Assembly: GCF_030063335.1 (NCBI RefSeq) | Contig: NZ_JASISW010000004.1 | Location: 1 to 64,000 of the forward strand | Length of the DNA stretch: 64,000 nt | Reading direction: 5' to 3' | Source of the DNA: Rhodococcus sp. G-MC3 | GTDB lineage: Bacteria > Actinomycetota > Actinomycetes > Mycobacteriales > Mycobacteriaceae | Shown: in pieces, positions 1-7,505 of the stretch | How positions within the stretch are numbered: position 1 is the first letter of the stretch | How the letters are laid out: every line of letters begins with the position of its first letter | Notes under the pieces: model-generated | Seen by the model: the letters and a program-made list of their open reading frames with translations, nothing else | What the model was told of the DNA's origin: nothing | Database searches by the model: none | Position numbers and translations under genes: made by a program

Positions 1-148
1 CGAGCTGCACTACCCGCACATGGTGGAGCGGATGCGCTCGGAAGCGCACGTCGGGCCGGGCAGCCACGGTGGTCACACCACCGAAGTACTCGAGCAGGCC
101 CGTCGAGCACCACTTGCAACCAGCGACGACGAGCACTCGGGCGACTGA
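1..148 (+). CDS. C-terminal end of an unidentified protein (partial)
   Basis: An open frame enters from the left edge (first full codon at base 2) and stops with TGA at 146-148, giving about 48 C-terminal residues. The visible part has a His/Gly-rich stretch (GSHGGHT) followed by TEVLEQARR and an acidic tail. A His-Thr-x-Glu-Val-Leu ending is seen in some CoA-transferase family III (CaiB/BaiF) proteins, but too little is present to assign the family. It runs in the same direction as the sensor-like gene that starts 63 bases downstream. I do not recognise it with confidence. Confidence 0.5.
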   Translation, partial: ELHYPHMVERMRSEAHVGPGSHGGHTTEVLEQARRAPLATSDDEHSGD

Positions 149-211
149 CCGCTTGCAGGGAAGGCGAAAGCCGAGGCTTCTCAGATCACTCTCAGTACTG
201 CACGCGATACT

Positions 212-1186
212 GTGGCGATGCCGACCTCGACCGAACCCAGGCCGAATCGGCGTAATCGCCTGTTCTCGTTGCACGGCCGGATTCGTCTGCTGACCATGAG
301 CCTTGCCGCGCTTGCCGTCGCAGTCAGCGCCCTGGCCATCTATGTGGTGGTGGAACAATCACTACGCGATCAGTTGGCCGATCGAGTCTCCCGCAACGCC
401 GACGCCTTGTTGACAGGCGTGGACAAGGGCCTTCCGCCGACCCTCTACGGCTTCGGAGTCGGCAATGCCGACGGACCGGCCATCAAGGTTGCGGCGGTCA
501 CCTCCGACGGAGAATTCGTCACCTTCACCACCGAATCACGTCCGTTCACCAATTCTTCGGGGGTTCTCGACAAACCAGAGCAATCCGTCGTGGACGGCAA
601 CGCGCAAGATTCGCTACGCGAGGTGCGCGGGTACATGCTCGCTGCCAAGAGGACATCGGCGGGTGAGACCGTCATGGTCGCCGAATCACTCGAGTCGAAT
701 GCTCCGCTCCTGGGCAAACTGACTCTCGCGCTCGTCACGATCGGCGCGTTCCTCGTCGCGTTGGCGGGCATCGCGGGCGCTGCGGTCGCGCGGACAGGTC
801 TTCGTCCGGTGAAACGATTGCGCAACGCGACCGAGCGGGTGGCGCGGACGGGCGATCTCGAACCCATCGTCGTGAGCGGAGACGACGAACTCGCCTCACT
901 CGCCACCAGCTACAACGAAATGTTGTCTGCGTTGACGATTTCCGGTGCTCGGCAGAACAAGTTGATCACTGACGCGGGTGAAGAGCTGATGGAACCGCTA
1001 CAGACGCTGAGGTCGAAGATCGACATCGTCATGGCGTTGGATGCAGCCGATCCACCTGTGTTGAGCCAGGCGGAGCAGGACGAACTGCGTGCAGGTGTGA
1101 TGACCGATATGGACGTGATCATTCGCCTGGTGCACGACCTCGTCGACCAGGCTCGCGAGATGTCACCTACAGCTCCGGAGCTGTGA
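212..1186 (+). CDS. MprB-like membrane sensor lacking phospho-acceptor His and ATPase domain
   Basis: The protein has 324 residues, from GTG 212 (ATG 218 is an alternative). Its layout is an N-terminal membrane segment (about 25-50), an extracytoplasmic sensor region (about 51-168), a second membrane segment (about 169-193), a HAMP domain (about 194-245) and a dimerisation helix pair. This is the order of MprB-type histidine kinases. Where MprB-like kinases carry DAGHELRTPL, this protein has DAGEELMEPL at 254-263, so the catalytic His is Glu257. The protein stops right after the second dimerisation helix and has no N, G1 or G2 ATP-binding boxes. No response regulator is adjacent. Its stop codon abuts the stop of the convergent phosphodiesterase gene, so no kinase domain remains downstream. 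It may be a decayed kinase or a HAMP signalling protein that acts through another partner. Confidence 0.75.
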   Translation: MAMPTSTEPRPNRRNRLFSLHGRIRLLTMSLAALAVAVSALAIYVVVEQSLRDQLADRVSRNADALLTGVDKGLPPTLYGFGVGNADGPAIKVAAVTSDGEFVTFTTESRPFTNSSGVLDKPEQSVVDGNAQDSLREVRGYMLAAKRTSAGETVMVAESLESNAPLLGKLTLALVTIGAFLVALAGIAGAAVARTGLRPVKRLRNATERVARTGDLEPIVVSGDDELASLATSYNEMLSALTISGARQNKLITDAGEELMEPLQTLRSKIDIVMALDAADPPVLSQAEQDELRAGVMTDMDVIIRLVHDLVDQAREMSPTAPEL

Positions 1187-1726
1187 TCAGCGGCTGGGTT
1201 CGATGCGATGCAGTTCGACGTACCGTAGGTGTTTCTGCTCGATCGTCGCCGTCATGTAGGTGCAGAACGGCTGCCTTCGGCGGTCGGTGGGCGACCCAGG
1301 GTTCAACAGCCGGAGGCCGGTGCCCGTCACCGTGTCCCACGGGATGTGACTGTGCCCGAATACCAGAACATCGATCTCCGGGTACTTCTCGGACATCCGC
1401 TTGTCGCGACCGGGCGTGGGTCCGGTCTCATGAACGACGCTGATGCTCACCCCGTCGATGGTGACGTCTGCCCGCTCCGGCATCCGAGCACGAAGTTCGT
1501 CGCCGTCGTTGTTACCCCAGCATGCGATCAGCCGAGTGGATCGTGCGTTCATCTCTTCGAACAAACCGATGTCGACCCAGTCTCCTGCATGAAGGACGAC
1601 GTCCGCCGACTCCACCGCGACCCAGACTTCCTCGGGCAGCTCGCGGGCGCGCTTGGGTACATGGGTGTCGGCGAGGAGCAGAAGTTTCACGCAGTCCAGT
1701 GTGCCTGGAACGTTGAAGATCCTCAT
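1187..1726 (-). CDS. YfcE/MJ0936-type metallophosphoesterase
   Basis: A small single-domain calcineurin-like phosphoesterase of 179 residues. Metal-binding motifs appear in order: LLLADTHVP (Asp-x-His), VVLHAGDWVD (Gly-Asp), CWGNNDG (Gly-Asn-Asn-Asp), VVHETGPTPG, and FGHSHIPW (Gly-His-Ser-His). These match the YfcE/MJ0936 phosphodiesterase family, which hydrolyses simple phosphodiesters or nucleotides in the cytoplasm; the substrate is unknown. The start at 1726 has a weak GGTGAG upstream and lies 10 bases after the dnaE2 stop, so the two genes are probably co-transcribed. A GTG at 1690, just before the conserved LLLLADTH strand, is a reasonable alternative. Its stop codon touches the stop of the convergent sensor-like gene with no spacer. 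Confidence 0.85.
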   Translation of the reverse strand: MRIFNVPGTLDCVKLLLLADTHVPKRARELPEEVWVAVESADVVLHAGDWVDIGLFEEMNARSTRLIACWGNNDGDELRARMPERADVTIDGVSISVVHETGPTPGRDKRMSEKYPEIDVLVFGHSHIPWDTVTGTGLRLLNPGSPTDRRRQPFCTYMTATIEQKHLRYVELHRIEPSR

Positions 1727-1736
1727 CTGGAATCAC

Positions 1737-4700
1737 TCACCGGAAGTCTCTGGACTTGGACTGCACCCGCAGGTCCATGAGTTGCAGATGATCGGCAACT
1801 ACCGTGGCAGCGCCCTCCGCGTTCTGTACCTTGCCCCTGATGAGAAGAGCTGGAGCAGTGAGCGCCAACTTCCGATATTTCGCCCATAACCCCACCGAAC
1901 ACACGACGTTGATCATTCCCGTCTCGTCCTCCAGATTGACGAACGTGACCCCGCCTGCCGTCGCCGGACGCTGACGGTGCGTCACCGCACCGCCGACGAG
2001 CACGCGGTCACCGTCGGGAACCTGCAGCAACCTGTTGGCCGGGAGAACACCCAACGCATCGAGTTGCTCACGAAAGAACTGGGTCGGATACGAATTCGGC
2101 GAGACACCGGTGGCCCAGACATCCGCCGACGCCAGATCGAGATCGCTCATGCCGGGCAGAACCGGCGCGTGCGTCGACGCCCCGATACCGGGGAGAAGGT
2201 GTGGACGCTCCCCTGCCGCTGCACCTGCGGCCCACAGAGCTTCCCTTCGGGTTATGCCGAAACATCCGAGAGCGCCTGCGGTCGCGAGAGACTCGGCTTG
2301 CGACGTGGACAGTTCGACTCTCCCGGTGAGGTCGAGGAAAGATGTGTACGGGCCTTCCAGTATCCGCATCTCGACGATGCGTTCGGCGAGATCTTGACCG
2401 ATGTGTCGCACGTCCGCCAGACCCATACGGATCTCGAGTCCACCGCCTGCGAGATCGGCGTACCACGAGCTCGCATTGACATCGGGGCCATGGACCTGCA
2501 CTCCGTGGCGTCTCGCATCGGCAACCAGAGACTGCGGGGAGTAGAAACCCATCGGTTGAGCCCGCAGCAACCCGGCACAGAACGCAGCAGGATGATGCAG
2601 CTTGAACCACGAGGAGTAGAACACCAAAGAGGCGAAACTCTGCGAATGACTTTCCGGGAAACCGAAGTTCGCGAAAGCGGACAGTTTCTCGTAGACGCGA
2701 TCCGCCGCGTCGCCGACGACGCCGTGCAACTCCCTCATACCGTCGTAGAACCGCCCGCGCAGCAACTCCATCTTCTCTGGTGAACGTTTCGATCCCATGG
2801 CACGCCGGAGTTGGTCGGCGTCGGCTGCACTGAAACCCGCGACATCGATGGCCATCTGCATCAACTGCTCTTGAAAGAGAGGCACACCGAGAGTGCGATC
2901 GAGCGCCTTCTTCAACGAAGGATGGTCGAACGTCACCGGTTCGAGTCCGTTGCGGCGCTTGATGTACGGATGAACCGAGCCACCCTGGATGGGACCTGGC
3001 CTGATCAACGCCACCTCGACTACGAGGTCGTAGAACTCGGTCGGCTTGAGCCTGGGCAATGTTGCCATCTGCGCACGGGACTCGACCTGAAAAACACCAA
3101 TCGAATCGGCTCGCTGCAGCATGTCGTAGACAGCTTTTTCGCTCAGATCGATGTCGGCGAGGTCGATCCGGATTCCTTTGTGCTCGTCCACCAGATCGAT
3201 CATGTAGTGCAGCGCCGACAACATACCCAGACCGAGCATGTCGAACTTGACCAATCCCACTGCAGCACAGTCGTCTTTGTCCCACTGCAGCACGCTTCGA
3301 TCGGCCATCGTTGCCCATTCCACCGGACACACGTCCGCGATGGGTCGGTCGCAGATCACCATTCCACCGGAGTGGATGCCGAGGTGACGCGGGAAACCCT
3401 CGATCTGCTGCGCCAACTCGAGTACGGGCTTCGGAATGTCGCTGCCGTCCTGGTCACCGATGTTCGACCAACGTGTGACCTGCTTGCTCCACGCATCCTG
3501 TTGACCCTGGGAGAAGCCGAGCGCGCGAGCCATATCGCGCACCGACGACTTCCCGCGATACGTGATCACGTTCGCTACCTGCGCGGCATACGAGCGTCCG
3601 TATTTCTGGTACACGTGTTGAATTGCTTCCTCGCGCCGATCGGACTCGATGTCGACGTCGATGTCCGGCGGGCCGTCCCGCTCCGGAGCAAGGAACCTCT
3701 CGAAGAGAAGCTTGTTGGCCACAGGGTCGACGTTGGTGATCCCGATGGCATAGCAGACGGCCGAGTTTGCCGCCGATCCCCTTCCCTGACAAAGAATGTC
3801 ATGATTCTTACAGAACGACACGATGTCATGGACGACGAGAAAGTAACCGGGGAAATTCAACCTTTCGATGATGTCGAGTTCGTACTCGATCTGCGCGTAC
3901 GCCGCTGGATGTGACGACGGGGAGCCGTATCGACGCATCGCACCCTCTAGAGCGAGAGTGCGCAGAAAACTGATTTCGGTGTGCCCTTGCGGTACGTCGA
4001 ACGGCGGGAGCTGCGGTGCGATCAGCTTCAGATCGAAGGCGCACTCGCGTCCGAGTTCCGCAGAAGCGTGTACGACGCCTGGATAATGCCTGAACAACCT
4101 CGCCATCTCGTCTCCCGAACGCAGATGTGCCCCACCCGTCGGCGGCAGCCATCCCGACGCCTCGTCCAAGCTGCTCCGGCCGCGCACCGCCGCCATCGCC
4201 ATCGCCAGACGCCGATTCTGCGGGGATGCGTAGTGCGCAGCCGTCGTGGCAACGACCGGAAGGGAGTATTGCGTCGCCAACTCGAACAGGACGTCGTTGC
4301 GCTCGTCGTCCTCGGGCATACCGTGACGAGTCAACTCGACGGTGACACGATTCGCGCCGAATCGGTCGACGAGATCCCGCAGTGCCACCTCGGCTGCGGC
4401 CGGCCCGCCGCCCTGCAATGCAGCTCGAACATGCCCTTTTCTGCACCCAGTGAGAATCTGCCAATGCTCACCTGCTGCATTTGCCAGGGCATCGAAGTCG
4501 TACTGTGGCTTGCCTTTGACCCCTCCGGCGAGGTGCGCTGTGGCTATTGCACGTGAGAGCCTCCTGTACCCCTCCTGCCCTCGCGCGAGTACCAACAGAT
4601 GCGAGCCGTCCGGGTCGAGTTCGCCTGCCCTCGACTTCACCGTCCCCAACGACAACTCAGCGCCGAACACCGTCCCGATTTCCAATGCCCTCGCAGCTTC

Positions 4701-5030
4701 CGCGAAACGCACGACGCCGTAGAAGCCGTCGTGATCGGTGATGGCGATGGATTCGAGACCGAGCCGCACAGCTTCCTCGACCATGTCTTCCGGTTGGCTC
4801 GCGCCGTCGAGAAAACTGAACGCGGAATGAGCGTGCAGCTCGGCATACGCTGTGGTCGCGGCTGGGGAGCGAGTCACGGTGCCCTCGTATGCGCTTCGCT
4901 TACGTGACCAGGCCGGGCTGTCCCCACCATCGCCGACAACCTCGGGTTTCGCAGGCGGCGTAGGCGTAGGTCGCCCGGACAGCACCCGTTCCATTTCCGA
5001 CCACGTCGGGGGACCGTCGTTCCAACCCAT
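1737..5030 (-). CDS. dnaE2: Error-prone DNA polymerase III alpha subunit DnaE2 (ImuC)
   Basis: This 1097-residue protein is a C-family polymerase of the short, error-prone DnaE2 type. It has an N-terminal PHP domain (AELHAHSAFSFLDGAS near residue 65, ITDHDGFYG near 98), a palm with the catalytic PDIDVD motif near residue 455, and a C-terminal OB domain (VTFVNLEDETGMINVV). In mycobacteria DnaE2 works with ImuA' and ImuB in SOS-induced translesion synthesis, and those two genes lie 7 kb away in this window. The start has a strong AGGAGG four bases upstream. A LexA box lies about 110 bp before the start codon, so SOS induction is expected. The next gene, a phosphodiesterase, follows after 10 bases. 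Confidence 0.97.
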   Translation of the reverse strand: MGWNDGPPTWSEMERVLSGRPTPTPPAKPEVVGDGGDSPAWSRKRSAYEGTVTRSPAATTAYAELHAHSAFSFLDGASQPEDMVEEAVRLGLESIAITDHDGFYGVVRFAEAARALEIGTVFGAELSLGTVKSRAGELDPDGSHLLVLARGQEGYRRLSRAIATAHLAGGVKGKPQYDFDALANAAGEHWQILTGCRKGHVRAALQGGGPAAAEVALRDLVDRFGANRVTVELTRHGMPEDDERNDVLFELATQYSLPVVATTAAHYASPQNRRLAMAMAAVRGRSSLDEASGWLPPTGGAHLRSGDEMARLFRHYPGVVHASAELGRECAFDLKLIAPQLPPFDVPQGHTEISFLRTLALEGAMRRYGSPSSHPAAYAQIEYELDIIERLNFPGYFLVVHDIVSFCKNHDILCQGRGSAANSAVCYAIGITNVDPVANKLLFERFLAPERDGPPDIDVDIESDRREEAIQHVYQKYGRSYAAQVANVITYRGKSSVRDMARALGFSQGQQDAWSKQVTRWSNIGDQDGSDIPKPVLELAQQIEGFPRHLGIHSGGMVICDRPIADVCPVEWATMADRSVLQWDKDDCAAVGLVKFDMLGLGMLSALHYMIDLVDEHKGIRIDLADIDLSEKAVYDMLQRADSIGVFQVESRAQMATLPRLKPTEFYDLVVEVALIRPGPIQGGSVHPYIKRRNGLEPVTFDHPSLKKALDRTLGVPLFQEQLMQMAIDVAGFSAADADQLRRAMGSKRSPEKMELLRGRFYDGMRELHGVVGDAADRVYEKLSAFANFGFPESHSQSFASLVFYSSWFKLHHPAAFCAGLLRAQPMGFYSPQSLVADARRHGVQVHGPDVNASSWYADLAGGGLEIRMGLADVRHIGQDLAERIVEMRILEGPYTSFLDLTGRVELSTSQAESLATAGALGCFGITRREALWAAGAAAGERPHLLPGIGASTHAPVLPGMSDLDLASADVWATGVSPNSYPTQFFREQLDALGVLPANRLLQVPDGDRVLVGGAVTHRQRPATAGGVTFVNLEDETGMINVVCSVGLWAKYRKLALTAPALLIRGKVQNAEGAATVVADHLQLMDLRVQSKSRDFR

Positions 5031-5139
5031 CAGGCCTCCTGTCGGTAGCGCCGGGCATGCTCCACAGGGCAGGCTGCACAGGGCAGGCTGGGACCACGCG
5101 GGCCAGACCGACGAACTCGAATGGCGGGGAAGACATCAT

Positions 5140-5155
5140 TCGAACGTATGTTCCC
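5140..5155. promoter_or_regulatory. LexA (SOS) box between dnaE2 and the MmpL-type gene
   Basis: The 16-mer TCGAACGTATGTTCCC matches the actinobacterial LexA consensus TCGAAC-N4-GTTCGA, with the last two positions of the right half changed. It lies 110 bp upstream of dnaE2 on the minus strand and 98 bp upstream of the MmpL-type gene on the plus strand. LexA repression of dnaE2 is known from mycobacteria. Control of the divergent transporter by the same site is possible but only inferred. Confidence 0.85.
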
Positions 5156-5252
5156 ATTAGAGCTCACAGCACCGACAGAAATCAATCCGTGGGACCGAGC
5201 CGATAAGCTCGCCCAGGTCGTCGCTGCACCCGAGAGAGCCGGAGAAAAGAAC

Positions 5253-7382
5253 GTGACACGTTGGGCCTCGTTCGTCGTTTCCCACAAGCGGTGGGTTCTC
5301 GCCATCGCGGTTGTGATCGTCGCGCTCAGCGGCGTCTGGGGGATCGGCGTGTTCAGCAAACTCAGCGAAGGCGGTTTCGTCGATCCAGGTAGCGAAGCAG
5401 CCGAGGTCAGCTCACTCGTCTCGGGACTCGGCCAGCCGACGCCGGACATCGTCGCCATCTACACAGCCCCCGAGGGCAAAACGATCGATGACATCGGCCC
5501 CCAGGTCACCGCCGTTCTCGACGAATTCCAGAGCAAATACTCCGTCGAGAACGTCACCTCCTACTGGACGGCGAACGCCGCCGCCAAGGAATATCTCGTC
5601 TCGAACGACGGCACCAAAGCACTCGCCACCATCACCCTCGGCCCCGATTCGGGCATCACGTTCTCGACGTTCGCAGACATACCGCCCCAGTTGGTGGTAC
5701 CCGATGTGACCTCACAGTTCGCAGGCGGTTCGGTGGTGGGAGTCTCCTTCAGCACCACACTTCAAAGCGATCTCGTTCGATCCGAGGCCATCGCCATCCC
5801 CATCACCCTGATTCTGCTCATCATCATCTTCGGCGGGGTCGTCGCGGCCGCAGTGCCGGTATTCGTCGGCATACTGAGCGTTGTCAGCGCGCTGGCAATT
5901 CTACGAGCGCTGACAACGGTCACCGAAGTCAGTTCGTTCTCGATCAACGTTGCATCACTGCTCGGTCTCGGCTTGGCCATCGACTACGGACTGTTCATCG
6001 TGAGCCGATATCGCGAAGAGATGCGCGCGGGCGCCGAACCGACCGATGCCGTGGTGCGAACGGTTCTCACCGCAGGCCGCACCGTCCTCTTCTCGGGGCT
6101 ACTGCTGATCTGCGCGTTCGCCGGCATGCTCGTGTTCCCGCAACCCGTCGTCAAATCCCTCGGATTCGGTGCGATGGCAGCTGTCGCCGGAGCCGCGATT
6201 CTGTCCTTGACGGCAGTCCCCGCACTTCTCGCGATTCTCGGTCGACGCATCAACTCGCTCACCTGGAGCAAAACCGCGTCCGATCGCGGTGAGGCGCGAG
6301 CACAGAAGTTCTGGGGAGGCGTCGTCACCCAGGTGATGCGCAAACCCGGCATCGTGGCGATCGTCATCGTCGCGGTGCTTCTCGTATTGTCGGCGCCGAT
6401 TCTGAAGATCAACCTCGGCGAGGTCGACTACACGGCGCTACCGAAGAACGACCCCGCCCGCGTTGCCGTCGAGACACTCAACACCGAATTCCCCACCACC
6501 GGCGAAGGCGCCACCATCGTCCTCCGCGGTACCGACGGGCAGAAACCGCAGGGCTCCCCCATCGCCGACGTCACCACGCAGGCCGAAGCCGTCGACGGTA
6601 TCGCGCGCGTCGAATTCTCCGGATCCGCTGACGATTACGTCGCACTCCAGGCGACGTTCAGCGAACCGATCGACGGCGAGACCGAAGTCGAATCCTCGAG
6701 TGATGCCGTCGCGAGCCTGCGCAAGATGACCCCACCGCAGAACACCGAGATACTCGTAGGCGGATCACGCGCACTCGTCGACGACGGCAATGCCGCGATC
6801 GCGAAGTGGCTGCCCGCGATGATCGCGATCATGGTGATCTCGACCCTCATCCTGCTGTTCCTGGCGTTCGGATCGATCGTCCTACCGATCAAGGCCGTGC
6901 TCATGGCAGGACTGAGTCTCGGCGCGACGTTCGGCGTACTCACCTGGGTGTTCCAGGAAGGGCACGGCGCGGACCTGCTCGGCGTCACACCGGCACCGTT
7001 GGAGGCGACATTCGTCGTCCTCATCCTTGCCGTCGTATTCGGGCTTTCCACCGACTACGAAGTGTTCCTGATGTCACGCATGGTCGAAGCACGTGCAGCA
7101 GGTGCGACGACCGAGGAAGCGGTGATTGTCGGCGCTCAGCGCACCGGACGCATCGTCACCGCTGCCGCCCTCATTCTCATTTTCGTCACCGGTGCCTTCA
7201 CCATCTCCGAATTGTCGATCATGCGATTCCTCGGCCTCGGCATGATCCTCGCGCTCATCGTCGATGCCACCATCATCAGAATGCTGCTCGTGCCGTCGTT
7301 GGTGAAGTTGATGGGTGAAGCGAACTGGTGGGCGCCTGCGTGGATGAAGAAGGTTCACGAGAAAGTGGGAATCGGGCATTAG
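5253..7382 (+). CDS. MMPL/RND-family membrane transporter
   Basis: The protein has 709 residues from GTG 5253, which has a GGAG eight bases upstream; an in-frame ATG at 5121 lacks this and would read through the LexA box. It shows two repeats, each with one membrane helix, a large extracytoplasmic loop and a cluster of five or six helices. The motifs GLAIDYGLFIVSRYREEM (first repeat) and GLSTDYEVFLMSRMVEARA (second repeat) are the Asp-Tyr proton-relay helices typical of MmpL transporters. These export lipids or small hydrophobic molecules using the proton gradient. The length fits the shorter MMPL proteins of rhodococci rather than the 950-residue MmpL3/MmpL11 type. The gene is divergent from dnaE2 and is followed by inverted repeats and acrA1. 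The substrate cannot be read from the sequence. Confidence 0.92.
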   Translation: MTRWASFVVSHKRWVLAIAVVIVALSGVWGIGVFSKLSEGGFVDPGSEAAEVSSLVSGLGQPTPDIVAIYTAPEGKTIDDIGPQVTAVLDEFQSKYSVENVTSYWTANAAAKEYLVSNDGTKALATITLGPDSGITFSTFADIPPQLVVPDVTSQFAGGSVVGVSFSTTLQSDLVRSEAIAIPITLILLIIIFGGVVAAAVPVFVGILSVVSALAILRALTTVTEVSSFSINVASLLGLGLAIDYGLFIVSRYREEMRAGAEPTDAVVRTVLTAGRTVLFSGLLLICAFAGMLVFPQPVVKSLGFGAMAAVAGAAILSLTAVPALLAILGRRINSLTWSKTASDRGEARAQKFWGGVVTQVMRKPGIVAIVIVAVLLVLSAPILKINLGEVDYTALPKNDPARVAVETLNTEFPTTGEGATIVLRGTDGQKPQGSPIADVTTQAEAVDGIARVEFSGSADDYVALQATFSEPIDGETEVESSSDAVASLRKMTPPQNTEILVGGSRALVDDGNAAIAKWLPAMIAIMVISTLILLFLAFGSIVLPIKAVLMAGLSLGATFGVLTWVFQEGHGADLLGVTPAPLEATFVVLILAVVFGLSTDYEVFLMSRMVEARAAGATTEEAVIVGAQRTGRIVTAAALILIFVTGAFTISELSIMRFLGLGMILALIVDATIIRMLLVPSLVKLMGEANWWAPAWMKKVHEKVGIGH

Positions 7383-7435
7383 CCGCTGCCCCGTTCCGCC
7401 GTGTTCGGACCGAATGCCTCCCTCAGGCACTCAGA

Positions 7436-7460
7436 GTGACCGAGGGCGTCATTCGGTCAC
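7436..7460. repeat. Inverted repeat after the MmpL-type gene (terminator or operator)
   Basis: GTGACCGA and TCGGTCAC form perfect 8-bp arms around a 9-base centre, 54 bases after the transporter stop. There is no T-run, which is common for actinobacterial terminators. It lies 19 bases before the palindrome in front of the acrA1-like gene, so it could equally be a regulator site. Confidence 0.45.
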
Positions 7461-7478
7461 CGGTAGGAGTAGCCCAAC

Positions 7479-7498
7479 AACTTACTAAGGAGTAAGTT
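7479..7498. promoter_or_regulatory. Palindromic operator covering the acrA1-like ribosome-binding site
   Basis: AACTTACT and AGTAAGTT are perfect 8-bp arms around AAGG, ending seven bases before the ATG at 7506. The central AAGGAG is also the best ribosome-binding site of the gene. Palindromes of the form TTACT-N4-AGTAA are common TetR-family operators in actinobacteria. A regulator bound here would block transcription, and a hairpin in the mRNA would hide the Shine-Dalgarno. The cognate regulator is not in this window. Confidence 0.55.
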
Positions 7499-7505
7499 AG
7501 CCCCT

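Noticed and set aside
2068-3914. Long open frames overlapping dnaE2 (2068-3330 minus, 2811-3914 plus)
   Set aside because: They overlap conserved DnaE2 sequence in other frames and have Arg/Ser/Gly-rich, domain-free translations.
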